From the NCBI RefSeq assembly GCF_963678635.1, contig NC_087067.1, positions 7,483,716 to 7,547,715 on the forward strand: a stretch of 64,000 bases of DNA, written 5' to 3'. Made by a program: the position numbers and the translations under genes. Under the pieces are notes generated by a model. That model was not told where the DNA came from and ran no database searches. It saw only the letters and a program-made list of their open reading frames with translations. Each line of letters opens with the position of its first letter. Within the stretch, counting starts at the first letter, position 1. Shown in pieces: positions 29,101 through 39,800 of the stretch. Source of the stretch: Symsagittifera roscoffensis (lineage: Eukaryota > Xenacoelomorpha > Acoela > Convolutidae).

Positions 29101-31716
29101 GGATCTGGAGGACTTGAAGATTATAGGCCCTCGCGAATCAACATGGCCAAGTTGAAACTGGAAGGACAACTCGACGTGGTCGAGTACAGTCGAATAACTG
29201 TGCCGGAATCGGTCCATATGGGAGATCCGGCAGGGGGTTATGTGGAGATGTTGAAAGCGAGGAACTCCGCGAGAGGGCACCTGATGGCTTGGAGCGAGAA
29301 GAGAGCCATGCAAGAATATTTGAAGGGGCTTACGGAGAACTCTAACTTCAATCGAAGAGAGTATGGCACAGTGATGTCATCAGAAGCGAACGAAATCGGA
29401 TTGGAAAAACTGCTAGAAATTTCTTGGAGGGCGGCCCTCCAGAAATACTTCGATGAGACGATGAATGCACCTGCTACTGTGGCAGCATACCTGGCTCATC
29501 CTTGCGTGAGAACTGATCTGCAAATACGACTGGCTTGGTGCTTGATGGGCATCAAAAAGGCGGAGTATGAAGCCAGTAATGACTCGAAATCACGAGAACA
29601 GGAGCTAGAGTTAATGGAAGCTCTACGAGCATTGATTTCGAAAGACGATTCAGCGATAGCATGGGCTAAGCGTAAGGATGCCCTTTGCTTTGTCAGGTTC
29701 GTGGTGGATCGCATCCCCACTCCTGTGTTGGGAGAATGTATAAAGATCATTCGGCAAAAGGGAGTTGATTGCGAAAGGAACTTCCTTAGGGCACTCCTAG
29801 AGCTATATCAGGACATGCCATTGACCGTGCCAAGCAAGGAGTCGAATGATATGGAAAGCTATCGCAAGTTGGAAGAGGTGAGAAGATACTCCAACAAAGA
29901 ATTGAGAGTGAGCAGAGACTTGATTGAAGCGGCCAGAGGACAAAAGGAGTTTGCAACACTAGGGAAACTGAAGTCGTTCCAATACGTGTCTGGTATACCA
30001 GGGATGGCGTATAATCCCTTCGTGAACGAAGAAGCCAGGGAAGCATACTTCGACTACGAGCAAGTCACAGTGCTCAACTTCTGGGTTGAACGGATTAAGG
30101 AAATTGGAATGTTGATGGTGGAACAACCCAAGCTTGGAATTATTTTGGAAGAACGAGTAGTCGAGCCCTCGATTCCCGAGCTAAAAGGGCAAGTGAGTTT
30201 TGATTGTGGTTCTTGGGACGGTCCCTTGAAAACCAGTCTAGTAGTGATGTGGGAACTCATGAAACCTTCCTGGTGTCCCCATCCTAACGCAGGCTTAATC
30301 TGGGACATGACCGCGGATATCATGTTAGACCGGGATGATGATGCGAGTCTACATGATCTGGCCATGATACAACACCTGCTGGCCATGAGATTGACGAAGA
30401 AGAAGAGCAACCCGTCCATGGAGCTGTCCGAGGAAGGTACATCGAGTAATTGGTTGAAGCAAGGCACATGCTTGGCTCAACACAGTGGGATGGAAGGACA
30501 TGTTTGTAACCTGGGACACTGCCTGATTACGCTAAGCGAGCAGCATCGACAACTGGCACGATTGTACGGAAGATTGAGCATGTCAGATAAGGGTGCCATG
30601 GAGTTGGTCGCAGACTGCCATGGGGTGACGGACGTAAACCTGATCACAGCCTTGGGATTTTGCAGCATGACGAGTTCGATAGAATCACTCGAGCGCTTGG
30701 AGCGTGCCCATGAGCTAGTGACGTCCCTCAGCGTGGAAATATTCCCTGGAGCATTACAGACAGAACAAAAGATTGGAGGCTGGCGAGAAGCCCTAGAGAA
30801 TGAAATGAATCTGAAGGATAGTGAAGCCTATCACAGACCTACTGGTTCAAAATATATGGTGGGTTCAAGCTCAGCGCCGTATTGTAATAGCAAGTATCCT
30901 ACGCACATGGTGGTGATGGATGCGAGGACGCAACAAGTGTTGGTTGACCAACTTTTCTCTGTGCCAAAGTGCGTGAGGTTGGCCAGAATGTCAGAGAGGT
31001 CATATGACTTGTTGGCAAAGATCTTTCGGGCAGTCCCGAAGAGATCCGAAGGCGAGTTGCAAGACGTTGTGGGCGAAGAGTTCATGAGACTGAACGAAGG
31101 AAATGTGAGTGAGTTTGAGAAACAGAAAGCGAGTGGAGCGTTACCTACTGAATTCCCCACTATAGAAGAGAAAGACGACCTACATAGAATTCTGATGGAA
31201 GTGGAACCGTTGCTGGGAGCCTCAGGGTATCGGACCCGAAGGAACATAGTGAGAACCCATGGGGAGTATCCTTGCCACTGCTTGGCGCAGACGTTGTGGT
31301 ACCCTAAACGCGGGAATCTGATCCTAGTCTGGGACGTGGAGGAGTTGTACTCCACGGGGTTGCCCGATCAGAATCAACAAGTGTCAATCGTGGTGGTTAG
31401 CGCCATGCTAGCAGTGAGATGGTTAGAGGCTAACGCGGACACAAGTGAGCAGGAGACGGCCGTGCCGACTCCTGAACAGTTGAGCAACGTTAAAATGAGT
31501 CGTGAGTTGGATCTTTTCAGAACCACCTGCAAGGTTCTGAGAATACCTAAAGCCATTGAAAGAATATGGTCAAGGCAAAGATTGATGCCTTGGTTCCGTG
31601 CAGTGATGACATCTTGGATGTATGAACGCGCGAAGCGTCACATGTCAAGGAATACGGAAGCCTATCAATCTTTCCAGCTAGATATAGGAGAGGAGCCTAT
31701 AAACGAGCATTCTTGA
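26127..31716 (+). CDS. Element 2 ORF2, part b: large unassigned region
   Basis: This continues ORF2 in the next frame (first ATG at 26134). About 1,860 residues align throughout with ORF2 of Element 3, with conserved blocks such as ELPAVWADIS, LVLDEVL-LE-SNFAR, MPLLTDL, CRMG ... WNL and, later, PSWCPHPNA, SVPKCVRLARMS and PCHCLAQTLWYP. An acidic, presumably disordered linker (about 28150-28450) separates two halves. I recognise no family. Paired Cys/His motifs could bind metal. No signal peptide or convincing membrane span is seen, so an envelope protein is unlikely. It ends at a TGA at 31714 caused by a one-base deletion near 31699. Confidence 0.8.
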
Positions 31717-32012
31717 CGCACAGAAACGCGGTCACCACAGCGGTGAAGCGGGTAGCTGGAACGCCTTGTGTTACTGAAGATGAGAAGAAAGAGGTCTTAA
31801 GAGCTGACCTAGAACGAAACGTGAGCCTATGTCTTCACAACAGCTTTTGCAGGAACCGGGAGCAGAAGGTGAATGTGGACTTGCTACCTTGTTGCAAACC
31901 GAGGCTGTTGGAACAGGAGGGTTGGGGCACGGCCCGCAACTCTCTGGACATGTTAGAGAAAGTTCTGGAAGACAGTGACGCTGAACATCAGGATGGAGAA
32001 GTGATGGAGTGA
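31700..32012 (+). CDS. Element 2 ORF2, part c: C-terminal end
   Basis: In the third frame the text LTHRNAVTT ... LERNVSLCLHNSFCRNRE ... continues the homology with the end of Element 3 ORF2 (LTHRNAITT ... NVSLSLHNSFCLNRE) and closes with an acidic tail and TGA at 32010-32012. It is not a separate gene: the start codon at 31713 is fortuitous, and the break from part b is a single missing base near 31699. Confidence 0.8.
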
Positions 32013-32762
32013 AGATGACCAAAGGAGAGAGGAGAAGGAGAGAAAAACTTGATTGTCTTTGTGTGTAAAAACTTGAACAAATCAACCAAGTTTTGATTAT
32101 TGAACTTGTGAAACTTTTTGTTTTGATTTAGTTTGGTCAGACCAAACTTTGAAAATTGTTGCAATTGTTAAAATTGTTGAAATTGTTGATTTTAGTTACT
32201 ACTATCTATGTATGTATATAAGGAACATAGGTGAGTATATTTACCTATTTATTCACGACTGAAGCTTTTAACCTGTGTAAGACACAAATTCACTGTGTGG
32301 CGACATGGTAAGTTTGAGTAAACTCGCTCGAGAAGGGTGGGTAACTCAATAACTTTCCTAGCCACAGAGTTTCTTAGTTTTAATATGGAAAGGACCGCAT
32401 AAATGACTGATTATACTTGGTGAGTGAAGTAAAGTTAATTTTAACGGGTGCGTGGCCGTGCCACGTCCCACTTTTTAATCACAAAGAGCGAAAAGAAGTT
32501 GTATAACAAGACGACGTAAGTAGTCAGAAAAGAAATTTTATCTAGGACACTCCTCATGGTGCAAATTTTGTGAAAATGTTGAAAGGCAGTGAGATGTAGT
32601 ACGATGCCATTTGTGAACACGTAGTGAGTTGAAGTGGAGTAGATAAATTTCATTTTCTTATGCGATTTGTAAGATTGGTTACAGAAAACTGGATACCTAC
32701 TTGACGATAACCCGGTGTTGTGCGATCAATAGGGACATTGATGGAGACTTGTCCGGGGAGTA
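32013..32762 (+). promoter_or_regulatory. Element 2 3' untranslated region and 3' polypurine tract
   Basis: 750 bp of AT-rich sequence with no gene. At its end a hairpin TCAAT-(A)GGGA(C)-ATTGA (32726-32741) is followed by TGGAGACTTG and the purine tract TCCGGGGAG (32752-32760), then TA and the LTR (32763). This is the expected plus-strand primer position. The same hairpin loop and tract occur at the end of Element 3 and inside pol. Confidence 0.75.
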
Positions 32763-33492
32763 TGTGCCATTCTGCCAGATGACACAGCATAACCTTCCCG
32801 CGACAGAAATAAAAGTGACTAAAGGCCTTATGAACAGAAAAGTGTTGCGACGGAGGGTCAGAATGTTCTAGAATTTTTATTTTTAAAATTTCGATCGGAA
32901 GAAGAACATTTCTGAGAAATAGAAAAAAGACGGCCATTTTGAATAAAAAAGACGAAAATCAGAACAACGATAGAAATTGTGAAGAACGGTTGTATCAGAG
33001 ACAGAAAAACACGGAGCCTCTTATCGTGGCAATAACACACGATAAGGACCTTAGTGACAGATATTTGTGGAGACGGAGGCTTCAGTGGGGGGAAGAGAAA
33101 TACCACGGAACCCTCCCGGGACACGAAATATAGGAGATAAGAGTGTTATCTCAAGAAAATCACGGGAGCGGAGGCTTGGTCCCCCAGAGACTGTTATATG
33201 TGAAGGGACTGGGTAAACTAACTATAACAGCTGCTGTAATGTCCTAGATCTTAATTAAACACCGATATTATTTGATATTTCAGGACATGAGTAGATAGAA
33301 AAAGGAAAGGGTCAATCCATCTCCAATGGATTTAATATAAAACTGTCACACAAAAACATATAAAAATAGGTTGTTCGAGCCGTGTTTTTAATGACAATCA
33401 CGTAGTCTGAGGATCCGAGACTCAGCTATGTGGTTGTGTTCGCATGCAAACGAAAGCTGATCAAAAGTCGTTTGACTGATGGCCTAAAAATG
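32763..33492 (+). repeat. 3' LTR of Element 2, first part
   Basis: It matches 9157-9904 of the 5' LTR except for the 18-bp difference near 33144 and a T/G difference near 33264. It is interrupted by Element 3 after ATG (33490-33492) and resumes at 58719. Confidence 0.9.
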
Positions 33493-34376
33493 TGTGCCAG
33501 TCGGTCATATTTGGAAGTTTGACCTTGAGAAGAGCAGAAAACACTTGATTTTGGAGTGAAATTTAAATTTTTAAAATTTCGAATGGAACATGTCATGCAC
33601 GATTTTCTCGCGAGAACTGAAAATCAGAAAAAGAAAAGAGAACAATTTTAGAACAATTGCGGGAAAGTTGTCAGATAAAAACGAGTGTGAAATTGCAATT
33701 CGCAATTTCCATCATAGTGAACAAGAGTAGAGCTGTCCTATCTGAAATAGAAGACAGAGTGTTCCCGAGAGAACAATTATTCGAACTGGACCAGAGTGAA
33801 CCTTCGACGGAAAGGTGGACAGCTTGAGTGTCCCAATGGTCCACATAAAACTGCAGTCTAGAGTAAAAACTTGTTCTTGTTGTTAAAACTGACTGACATT
33901 AAACTTATCTTAGTTACTTTATTGATTCTTGAGTTGTTTACCGACTTATTTACTTCCTGGTTCTTGAGCGTGCTACAATGTGAGTACTTAATTTAATTTC
34001 TAGAGTGTGTTTTATGATTGTTATGTTGAGGTAAGGCGAGTTTTAGGTTGATCCATCTGAAATGGATCAAAGTTCCACTGTCTAATAAAAAAGCAACTTA
34101 ACGGATTGTTCCAACCCGGTTTTTAACGGCGTTCATGTATTTTGGGTATTTTGAGACCTAAGTATGGGGACGTTCTTAATTCTAGAGTGGGGGGATATTT
34201 TGATAGTAGCCTTAAGCAGTAGCGGGTCGTAGTCTCATGTCACAAGCGAACCGAATTGGCTCCGACTGATTTGAGGTGGAAAAACACAAGAGATAGTGTC
34301 CCTGACTCCCGAGCCAATAGTTATAGGGCCTATTTTTCTTAAGCCTCATGTGTGACTGTAGTAGACGAATGTTACA
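33493..34376 (+). repeat. 5' LTR of Element 3 (884 bp)
   Basis: TG...CA ends (TGTGCCAGTCGGTC ... GACGAATGTTACA). It contains CATAAAA near 33846 as a possible TATA element, a perfect 9-bp hairpin TTGATCCAT-ctgaa-ATGGATCAA (about 34051-34073), AATAAA at 34084-34089, and a donor-like GTGAGT at 33980. Which of these define the R region is inferred. Confidence 0.9.
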
Positions 34377-34387
34377 TAGTGTTTTTA

Positions 34388-34402
34388 TGGCGCTCCTGGG
34401 TG
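34388..34402 (+). promoter_or_regulatory. Primer-binding site, Element 3
   Basis: TGGCGCTCCTGGGTG lies 11 nt after the LTR end. It is the same 15-mer as in Elements 1 and 2 and fits tRNA-Asn. Confidence 0.7.
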
Positions 34403-34867
34403 TTTACGACATCAAGACTACGGAGTCGAACCCACTTGAGACAGCTTCGGGCTGAATGCCCATTCTAGAGTACCGGCGGTACGGTTCGACAGGAACGTGC
34501 AAACCTTCCGGTTGTACCGTGATAGCTTTTTAAGAAAACTCGAGAAAATTTCCTGGTACGCTCTCCGAACGAGGCTTAGCTAACCGAGTAAAGGGGGGCA
34601 ACTAGGGGGACAAAAACACGAGCAAAAAGACAAAAAGCAAAACAAAAACCAAAAAAGAATAGAAAAAGGAACAAAAACCATAAAACGAAAAAAGACAGTG
34701 ACTTTGACACCAGATTAGTTGGATCAAACCTTTATATTAATTAAATAGTATACCCATACTGTTTTACAAGTTCGATCGTTTCGATCAACCTAGCAATTTA
34801 AACCAGTAAACTGAATAAAGTGCCCGAAGTGGGGCGTTGTCAAGGGTTTTCAGATAGCTTGGAACTT

Positions 34868-35066
34868 AGCTGGACCAATAGGAGACTTGACTGGAAGAGG
34901 TGACCAGCCGAGTGGGAAAGTGGTTCAGGGACACTTGAGCTGAACCAATAGGAGACTTGACTGGAAGAGGTGACCAGCCGAGTGGGAAAGTGGTTCAGGG
35001 ACACTTGGCTGAACCAATAGGAGACTGGACTGGAACAGGTGACCAGTCGAGTGGGAAAGCAGCCAA
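34868..35066 (+). repeat. 70-bp tandem triplication in Element 3 leader
   Basis: Three units start at about 34869, 34939 and 35008 with GCTGRACCAATAGGAGACT and contain GGTGACCAGYCGAGTGGGAA. The first two are nearly identical; the third is diverged and truncated. Confidence 0.8.
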
Positions 35067-35883
35067 GAAGGATTTGGCAATTCTCGAGTTCTCAAGTTGG
35101 GCAGAACGGGTATCGTTAGAATCCACATTACATTATAGGAGATAAGTGTAAAATTGGATAAGCGAAATCCCCCAGTTTTGAGGAACGTTTTTACTTGAGC
35201 AGGCCTGGAAACAGGTCTACGGTTTTCTCTTGAGAGGTTTAGCACCCGGCGCTTAAAGTAATTTTTAGGCTTAAGAAGGGGGGCTAGAAAGGGGGGAGGT
35301 TAAGAGGGGGACTGGTTAAGTTAGAGGTTGGCGGTTGTAAATTGTAAAAAGGGGGAAATTAGAGTAACTAATTAGTCGACATCGTTGACTTAGTTACATT
35401 AGAAATTAACACGCGTTGGTAATATTAGGTGGAGATCCAAAATTCAACTCGAGTTAAGACTGGTACGCTGGTTGGTTTGGTAGGGGGGACCGGATATAGA
35501 CAGCTTTTGTGATACCCCATAAGATCACTAGTGGGGGGAGGAAAACGCGTGGCAATTAGGTACCAGACAATTTTTTTTTAGACGAAAGGTAGACATTGGT
35601 CACCTTTAAATTTTAGGTGGGCTCATTTTTCTGTTTTTATTATTTTTCTTACTTAAAATTTTTGTTGCATTTTATTGAGGATTTGTGTTTGGTTTTATAC
35701 GAACAGGTGATCACAAGATACCTGCGCACCTACATTGAAATAGAAAAAACCAAAAAGAAGAGGGGGGTCAGCATTTGGCTTTTAAGAGAGGGTTTTTGGG
35801 AAAATTTTACTAGAGCTTGAGTGGTGGTACAAGGTACGGTGGTTCAAGAAGACCCTACAACGAGGAAGACACTCCGTGACGAG

Positions 35884-36540
35884 TCTTGGGACAGTACCGA
35901 AGAAGTCTTGGGACAGAGCAGTCTTGGGACAGTGGTCTTGGGACAGGGTCTTGGGACAGTGGTCTTGGGACAGGGTCTTGGGACAGTGGTCTTGGGACAG
36001 GGTCTTGGGACAGTGGTCTTGGGACAGTGGTCTTGGGACAGTGGTCTTGGGACAGGGTCTTGGGACAGTGGTCTTGGGACGGGGTCTTGGGACAGTGGTC
36101 TTGGGACAAGGGTCTTGGGACAGGGTCTTGGGACAGTGGTCTTGGGACAGGGTCTTGGGACAGGGTCTTGGGACAGTGGTCTTGGGACAGGGTCTTGGGA
36201 CAAGGGTCTTGGGACACTAGTCTTGGGACACTAGCCTTGGGACACTGGTCTTGGGACACTGGTCTTGGGACAGTAGTCTTGGGACACTAGCCTTGGGACA
36301 GTAGTCTTGGGACACCAGCCTTGGGACACTGGTCTTGGGACACTACCCTTGGGACACTAGTCTTGGGACAGTAGTCTTGGGACACTAGCCTTGGGACACT
36401 AGTCTTGGGACACTAGCCTTGGGACACTGGTCTTGGGACACTACCCTTGGGACACTAGTCTTGGGACAGTAGTCTTGGGACAGTAGTCTTGGGACATTAG
36501 TCTTGGGACAGTAGTCTTGGTACAAGGGTCTTAGGACACT
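35884..36540 (+). repeat. Minisatellite, 13-14 bp unit containing CTTGGGAC
   Basis: More than 40 head-to-tail copies of AGTGGTCTTGGGAC or AGGGTCTTGGGAC, changing to CACTAGTCTTGGGA-type units after about 36210. It sits in the position where Element 2 has its own leader repeats, shortly before gag. Confidence 0.9.
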
Positions 36541-36824
36541 AGCGGAGAGTACTGTGATAGTGACGAATAGTCTTGGGACGGTATAAAAATTGAAGTAGAA
36601 TCACAACAAGTGTGTCTTAAGACAGAATAAGACAAATCGAAATAGGTACGGTTAAGACCAAATTAAGGAAAGTTTTTCGGAGGTTTTAGAAAGAGAATTG
36701 GATAAGGTTTTTAACACGTTGTACAGAATTTGTTACCACAAAAAAAAAAATATTTTTTTTTACCCTTAGAATAGAATCGTGTATATAAGAAAATTGTAAA
36801 TAAAAGCAGTTGTAAATAGAAATA

Positions 36825-39800
36825 ATGAGGCGGAGTAGGGTACCGGTGCTCGAAAAAAGGTCAAGTGGATCAAACACGAAATATAATTCATCGCTGCGCG
36901 GAACGACATCAACGGGCCCAAAGATAACGAAGACGAACTTTTCGGTTAACATGGTCAGCACAAGGAGTACAGCGGAGAACAGGGCGAAAGAGGGCACGGA
37001 AGGGGAGCGAGTAGAACCCACCATCGAGATTGATCTAGAGACACCCGATCAAAGTGTGGATGAAACAAGGAAGATGGCGACAGAGTCAACTCCAATGCCC
37101 AATGCAGAGGAACCGAACCAGAAACCCATAGAGTTCTCACCGATAGATGACGCGGAAGATGCAATAGGCAACACCGAAGAAACGGTGAAAGAAGACTCTC
37201 AAGTAAAGAGGACATCTTTTACGGAAAAATTGGGAATAATGTTCGGAATAAAAACGAAAGAAAACGTGACTGAAGAACCAAAAGCAGAAAGAGCACGAAC
37301 ATTTGGTACAGTGAGCACGAAAACGACAGAAACCGGCCAGAATGAGGAACAAGCTAAAGCAGAGGCTACGGCCGAAGAGAAACTCACGGCTGACCATTAA
37401 GAGACTACCATTGAGCTGGGCGACTTGTTGGCGAAATTAAATCAGATCGACAAAAGACTTAAGAACAGTGAAGAAGACAGAGAGGTGATAAAAAAGGAGA
37501 TAAGATACAACAAGCACGAGTATCTAGACAGTTATTTTAACCTAGCTAAGGCAACAGATGAGAGACTCAAGGAAATGTCAGATAAGGTAGAAGCCACCAA
37601 TGAAGAACGAGAAAAGAACATCAAAACAGACATGCAACAGTTGAAGAACCGATATGATGATGTCAACAGCCAATTAGGGAGCCTGGAAAGGAGAATGGAC
37701 ACAATGAGCAGGAGTCAAGCCGAGAGTTCGTGTGAAATACAGGCAAAGTTGGATGCAATCTTGAGAGGTTCTACTCCACAAGAAAGACCGGCAGCGGATC
37801 GTACGCAAGGCACCAGAGTTGACTTTGCAGAACCACAAAGGAACAAACGACAATCGACACCGTTGCCCTTAACCAGGGATGCGATAAGCATAGCACCAAC
37901 AGCTGCGAAAACAATAATGAAGAATGGAACGTCGAATACAACGACTGCTCCGGGAGATTCAACAGCTAACAGCAACACAGGACCGGATGCTATGACATGG
38001 GCCAGCACTTGGGAGATGATGAACAGGACTCTAGAGGCCTTCGCCACGAGGAACACTGACTCGAGCGACAGGAGAGAGGGAAAATCAAGAAAGACATTCA
38101 AGAAGCCAAAAGAATTCAAGGACGACTCCGATGGATGCATTGACACTTGGGTGGAAGTGATGAGATTACATCTAGAACAAGATAACTTGAGTGACGAAAG
38201 ACAAGCATGTACAGCCATACTGAGCAACTTGGAAGGAACGGCATTAAAATGCGTGGTCGCAAAGAAGGAGGAAGAACGCGACACCGCGGACAAGATCTTC
38301 GAGATATTGCTGAATCGGTTCGGGTCAGGCATGAAGGGTCACCAAGCGATGATGCGATTTGAAAAGAGAAGGCAGAGGGACGACGAGTCAATAGATCGGT
38401 TCCTAGATGACCTCGAGAGCTTGAGAAGGAGGAGTGACCCAGAGGAGTCGACAAATAGACGGAACTTTAGCATTGCCTCGAAGTTCATCGATGGGGTGAA
38501 AAGTGATGACTTAAGGACAATGTTAGCAACATACTACACATTGTCGAAGGACAGCGCACCCACCCCAGAAGAAATGAGACAGAAATCAAGAGAATACATG
38601 CTGATGAAACCTAAGAAGTACTCATATTCCGAAAACAGGAACACGCAAGGGGGAAGCCAACCCCAGAGGTCATCATGGTACAAACCTAGAGATGATATGG
38701 ACAAGCGCAGATCATGCGCGAACTGCGGGTCAGCGGATCATCATGTGGCTGACTGCACAACGTACAAACAAGGCATGAAGAGCCTAGGTTATGCACCGGA
38801 TGAAGAGGATATGAGCCAGATGGAGGAACACGAGTACTATAACGGCTTAATCATCAAGATAGGCGCCAGATGCTTCTTCTGTAACCAGGAGGGGCACTTC
38901 AGAATGGATTGTCCCTTGTTCTGGGAAGCGGTCAAGGACCAGAATCACCCCAAACATAAGTTGGCATTAGCGGCGGTGCAGAATCAGCGGAACAGGCAAA
39001 ACGAGTTTGAATCTAGGAACTTGGGGGCACCAAACACCGAATTGCCGACGAAGACAGTGAAAGCTGTGACACATGTTAGCGGTGCGTTAGAGTCCGCGGC
39101 CGGAAGCTCTCTAGAGATAAATTATGAGAAAGCGGCGACGGAAGCAATTGCCAAAGTGAAACAAGATCTGGCTGCGAAAGAAATAGAGCAACGACTAAAG
39201 TTGGAGATCGAAAGACAGAATTTTAACGGAGCATTAACCGGATCGAACTCAATACCAGAGGCTAGAACGGGCTCAATGAAGACCGGGAATTGTAACACCG
39301 TGAAAATGGTGACAGGTAAACCTTTTGGAATATCGAAAATCGGAGCAAGAATAATGTCGATAATCACAGTGGGCGGACACGAGGTAACCAGAAACTTGAG
39401 CGAGCCGAGCGACCAGACGATAATGCACATTGACGTGTATGCAGACTACTTGAGTGGAATAAGTCCACAAACGACTTCTAGAGCGCTCAGGGCACTACTC
39501 ACGAGAGGGGGCAGCAAATCGGTACGTGTTGATAATAGGTACACTGAAGCTTATGGTCCACACGAGGTCATGCTAAATATAGATGGAATCAACATCTATA
39601 CCAAGACGATGATAACATGCGACGAAGACCTAATTGGACAAATCTATGTAGGGAAAGAAGAGTTGAAAGTAAGATCGATCGGACACTGTGCCATGCTTGA
39701 AGAAGATGCAATGCACATCGGGACGGAAGCAGACGTGACAGGGCACGTGCTAGACATAAATGGCAAAAAGACTCAGTTGCGTGGATTACTTGACACGGGA

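Larger units (their letters stand above)
34403..36824 (+). other. Element 3 leader (noncoding)
   Basis: A 2.4-kb leader without a credible gene. An A-rich CAAAAA-type block lies at 34610-34705, as in the other elements, followed by a 70-bp triplication (34868-35066), G-rich tracts (35270-35350) and a long minisatellite (35884-36540). I found no counterpart of the covarying hairpin of Elements 1 and 2. Long frames through the minisatellite exist on both strands only because the repeat lacks stop codons. Confidence 0.75.

Noticed and set aside
23145-32012. ORF2 as a retroviral envelope gene
   Set aside because: The position fits, but there is no signal peptide, fusion peptide, furin-like site or clear transmembrane helix. 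The hydrophobic stretches (for example near 49800) are short and look like buried strands or helices.
31713-32012. Separate small gene at the end of Element 2
   Set aside because: It aligns with the C-terminus of Element 3 ORF2 and is only separated by a one-base deletion.
33980-34011. Mini-intron in the Element 3 LTR (GTGAGT ... TTTCTAG)
   Set aside because: The donor and acceptor are about 25-30 nt apart, too short for an intron; the GTGAGT could still be a donor for a longer intron to 45924, but nothing in the sequence proves it.
35821-36290. Overlapping long frames on both strands through the CTTGGGAC repeats
   Set aside because: They are open only because the 13-14 bp unit lacks stop codons; the translation is a simple repeat and no homologue exists in the other elements.
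35884-36540. CRISPR-like array
   Set aside because: Units are 13-14 bp head to tail with no unique spacers, and the context is eukaryotic.
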